64,000 nucleotides of DNA from Sunxiuqinia indica (lineage in GTDB: Bacteria; Bacteroidota; Bacteroidia; Bacteroidales; Prolixibacteraceae), in NCBI RefSeq assembly GCF_009847015.1, contig NZ_WVEM01000007.1, positions 93,341 to 157,340 on the forward strand, read 5' to 3'. Within the stretch, counting starts at the first letter, position 1, and each line of letters starts with the position of its first letter. Both the position numbers and the translations under genes were made by a program. Below the pieces are notes generated by a model. That model was given only the letters and a program-made list of their open reading frames with translations, was not told the origin of the DNA and searched no databases. Of the stretch, positions 61,649-64,000 are shown one piece after another.

Positions 61649-64000
61649 GATTGTATCTTTTTTAGTTGTCTCTCTTCCCTCATGCTGTACAATACCGGCA
61701 CAATAAAATAGGTAACGGCGGCAAAAATCATCCCGCCAAAGGCCGGTATAGCCATGGGGATCATGATATCGGCCCCACGACCTGTTGAAGTTAATATAGG
61801 CAGCAGCGCAATAATTGTTGTAGCTGAAGTCATTGCCGCTGGTTTAATTCTTCGGTATCCTGCTTCAACCACGGCCGCCCGCACTCCTTTGAGGTTATCG
61901 GTTTTATTCCTTGCAAAACTTTGGTCGAGGTAAGTCGCCATAAGTACTCCATCGTCGGTGGCAATACCAAACAGGGCAATAAAACCCACCCAGACCGCCA
62001 CACTCAGGTTCACCGTGTGCATTTGAAACAGGTCGCGCATATTGGTTCCGAACAGGGAAAAATCGACAAACCAACCCTGACCGTATAGCCATATCATCAT
62101 AAACCCGCCGCTAAATGCCATGGCAATCCCCGAGAAGACCATTAGGGAGGTGGTGACTGACTTAAACTGGAAGTAAAGAATCAGGAAAACAATGACCAAT
62201 ACCAGCGGAACAATAATCGAGAGGCGTTTTTCGGCTCGCACCTGGTTTTCATAACTTCCGGAGAACTTGTAGCTTATTCCCGAAGGCACATCTAAATCTC
62301 CGGCATCAATCCGGGACTGAATCGCATTCTGCGCATCATTGACTACACCAACTTCTGAAAAGCCTTCTCGTTTGTCGAATAAGACGTACCCGACCAAAAA
62401 GGTCTCTTCACTTTTAATAGCCTGCGGCCCCCTTACATATTCAAAGTCAACAATCTGGGAGATTGGGATTTGTGCTCCTGTGGGGGTTGGGATTAAAATT
62501 TTCCCTAACGATTCCGGGTCATCCCGAAGTTCGCGCGGATAGCGAACCCTGACCGGAAAACGTTCGCGGCCTTCTACGGTAGAAGTGATTTTCATACCGC
62601 CAATAGCGGTTTCAATGGTTTGCTGGACATCCTCTACATTCAGGCCATAACGCGAAATCTGATCGCGGTTGATGTTGAGATGCAGGTAAGGTTTACCAAC
62701 AATCCGGTCGGCAAACACCGCTTCGGCTTTTACCGAAGGGACTTCTTTCAATATCTCTTCCAGTTGCATCCCAAATGCTTCAATGGTTGGCAGGTCGGGG
62801 CCATACACCTTAATTCCCATGGGCGCGCGCATACCCGTTTGCAACATAACAAGCCTCGTTTCAATGGGCTGCAGCTTTGGCGCAGAGGTAACCCCCGGTA
62901 ATTTCGCCACCTTCACAATTTCGTTCCAAATATCATCGGGCGATTGGATATGGGGGCGCCAGTTACGGAAATAATTACCCCACTCATCGGGCACTAAATC
63001 GTTGCTGGTCACTCCGCGTTTCAAGGCTTCCTCGTTGCTAAGGGTGTCTCCATTCACAAGAATGAAGCGATCCTCCTTATCAACCTTAAACCGCTTGCGG
63101 TGCCCTTTTTCGTTAAGCATGTACTCCGGGCGGTAGTTGATCACGTTTTCGTACATCGAAATAGGAGCCGGGTCAAGCGCAGATTCTACCCTGCCTAATT
63201 TTCCAACGGTAAGCTCAACTTCAGGAATGTTGGTCAACAACATATCCAGTTGGCCTAAAACCTTCCGGTTGTACTCAAAACCCGAATGGGGCATGGAGGT
63301 AGGCATCAGCAAAAAGCTACCTTCGTTAAGTGAAGGCATAAATTCTTTTCCTATTGCAGGAAAAGTATGTGTCAGACCTGACCACACTTTAGTGGTCCGG
63401 ACATTCCATCCTACAGCATCAAAACCTTTGGCTACAAAGCCAAACAAAGAATTAAAACCGATAAAAGTTGTTGTTCCGAAGAGAATTAAAAAAGTAGGAA
63501 TCAACAGAAAGGTAACCTTATGCTCCAGGCACCATTTCAATATTGGTTTGTAGAAATACTCCAAAACGGTGAAGAACCCTAAAATAAGTATCACAATCAA
63601 AGCGACGAAAACCACATTCATCACCAAACTTTTGGAGGGTCCCAGCGGGAGCCAGTATTTGGCCAGCAGCCAAATCACACCAATAACTACGAGGATGATT
63701 TCAGCATGCTTAAGCATCCAATAGGCGAATGATTTTGCTTTTTGTTGAACTGATTTATTGGAAGAAGTAGCACCTTTGCTTCCGTTTAGTACCTCTCCTC
63801 CAGTATTTAACCTCGATCCTCTAAGCTCTTTTAACACACCTACAAGCCCAAATGCCAGGAACATCATTCCGCCCCAGATTTGCCCGAAAAAAAGAGCAGC
63901 AATACCAATGGGAATCAATATGATATTCACCCATTTCCTGATTTTCTGATTTTTGATTTTAGCGCCAAAAAACCAGTGGGCCAGCATGGGTAAAATAAAC
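61645..64000 (-). CDS. cusA: CusA-like RND metal efflux pump, 5' truncated by the window
   Basis: About 785 C-terminal residues are visible and the frame stays open to the last base, so the start lies beyond 64000. Visible blocks include MPSLNEGSFLLMPTSMPHSG near residue 215 of the visible part, GAQIPISQIVDFEYVRGP, and the late membrane region IALFGIATDDGVLMATYLDQ. The inner-membrane pump exports monovalent metal ions using proton flow. Near the window edge a segment of about 150 residues forms four extra hydrophobic stretches compared with E. coli CusA, a pattern I recall from Bacteroidota relatives. Confidence 0.9.
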   Translation of the reverse strand, partial: FILPMLAHWFFGAKIKNQKIRKWVNIILIPIGIAALFFGQIWGGMMFLAFGLVGVLKELRGSRLNTGGEVLNGSKGATSSNKSVQQKAKSFAYWMLKHAEIILVVIGVIWLLAKYWLPLGPSKSLVMNVVFVALIVILILGFFTVLEYFYKPILKWCLEHKVTFLLIPTFLILFGTTTFIGFNSLFGFVAKGFDAVGWNVRTTKVWSGLTHTFPAIGKEFMPSLNEGSFLLMPTSMPHSGFEYNRKVLGQLDMLLTNIPEVELTVGKLGRVESALDPAPISMYENVINYRPEYMLNEKGHRKRFKVDKEDRFILVNGDTLSNEEALKRGVTSNDLVPDEWGNYFRNWRPHIQSPDDIWNEIVKVAKLPGVTSAPKLQPIETRLVMLQTGMRAPMGIKVYGPDLPTIEAFGMQLEEILKEVPSVKAEAVFADRIVGKPYLHLNINRDQISRYGLNVEDVQQTIETAIGGMKITSTVEGRERFPVRVRYPRELRDDPESLGKILIPTPTGAQIPISQIVDFEYVRGPQAIKSEETFLVGYVLFDKREGFSEVGVVNDAQNAIQSRIDAGDLDVPSGISYKFSGSYENQVRAEKRLSIIVPLVLVIVFLILYFQFKSVTTSLMVFSGIAMAFSGGFMMIWLYGQGWFVDFSLFGTNMRDLFQMHTVNLSVAVWVGFIALFGIATDDGVLMATYLDQSFARNKTDNLKGVRAAVVEAGYRRIKPAAMTSATTIIALLPILTSTGRGADIMIPMAIPAFGGMIFAAVTYFIVPVLYSMREERQLKKIQS

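Overview
The window looks like chromosomal DNA of a Bacteroidota bacterium, probably an anaerobic or facultative member of the Bacteroidales/Marinilabiliales side of the phylum. This rests on Bacteroidota-type -7 boxes (TAnnTTTG, often with a TTG/TTTG about 17-21 bp upstream) before several genes, few strong Shine-Dalgarno sites, a TonB-dependent receptor and many lipoproteins, a VorB-type ferredoxin-linked 2-oxoacid oxidoreductase, and families typical of the phylum (DUF3127, DUF3347, DUF2490, MBL-less ComEC). Genus cannot be told from the sequence alone. No rRNA, tRNA or CRISPR array was seen. Positions of short sites were read by hand and may be off by 1-2 bases.

Layout. 1-2.6 kb: end of a four-gene 2-oxoacid:ferredoxin oxidoreductase operon, closed by a bidirectional terminator. 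2.7-8.5 kb: minus-strand genes for a WecA-like glycan initiator, a metal-efflux permease fused to an HMA domain with a CzcN-like methyltransferase, an NfeD protease-like protein and a Blc-type lipocalin. 8.6-12.7 kb: purB, an MsbA-like ABC exporter and a secreted esterase. 13.0-14.8 kb: an intact IS1182-family element that has landed inside the terminator of the porin-glnK-amt operon (14.9-17.2 kb). 17.6-22.6 kb: three GT39 membrane glycosyltransferases. 22.8-30.6 kb: argH and gltBD.

30.7-40.3 kb is the most accessory-looking part: five secreted or lipid-anchored proteins on the minus strand, including a CsgG-TPR-SH3b protein, then a hydrolase behind a TetR-type palindrome, a LuxR-type regulator, a DUF2490 protein, a TonB receptor preceded by a 42-residue Cys/Lys-rich mini-protein, and another lipoprotein. 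40.3-54.4 kb is mostly housekeeping: rarA, a large TPR protein, tag, DUF3127, two FKBPs, mnmD, tsaC, trkH-trkA, comEC, def, ruvX. 54.4-57.9 kb holds a His/Arg/Tyr-rich secreted protein behind a near-perfect sigma-54 promoter, a noncoding stretch with REP-like palindromes and a six-unit hairpin array of 40-41 bp period, osmC and serB. 57.9-64 kb is a copper/silver-type resistance cluster (GDCC protein, HMA protein, CusB-, CusC- and CusA-like genes), with CusA running off the window.

Themes that connect the genes: nitrogen assimilation (amt, glnK, gltBD, argH, purB), metal homeostasis at both ends of the window (permease-HMA with CzcN-like protein; Cus-like cluster), envelope glycan and lipid export (WecA-like, MsbA-like, three GT39), and tRNA or DNA maintenance (mnmD, tsaC, rarA, ruvX, tag). 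The best candidates for undescribed biology are the 40-bp hairpin array, the sigma-54-driven His/Arg-rich secreted protein, the IS that replaced the terminator it broke, and the lipoprotein/CsgG cluster.
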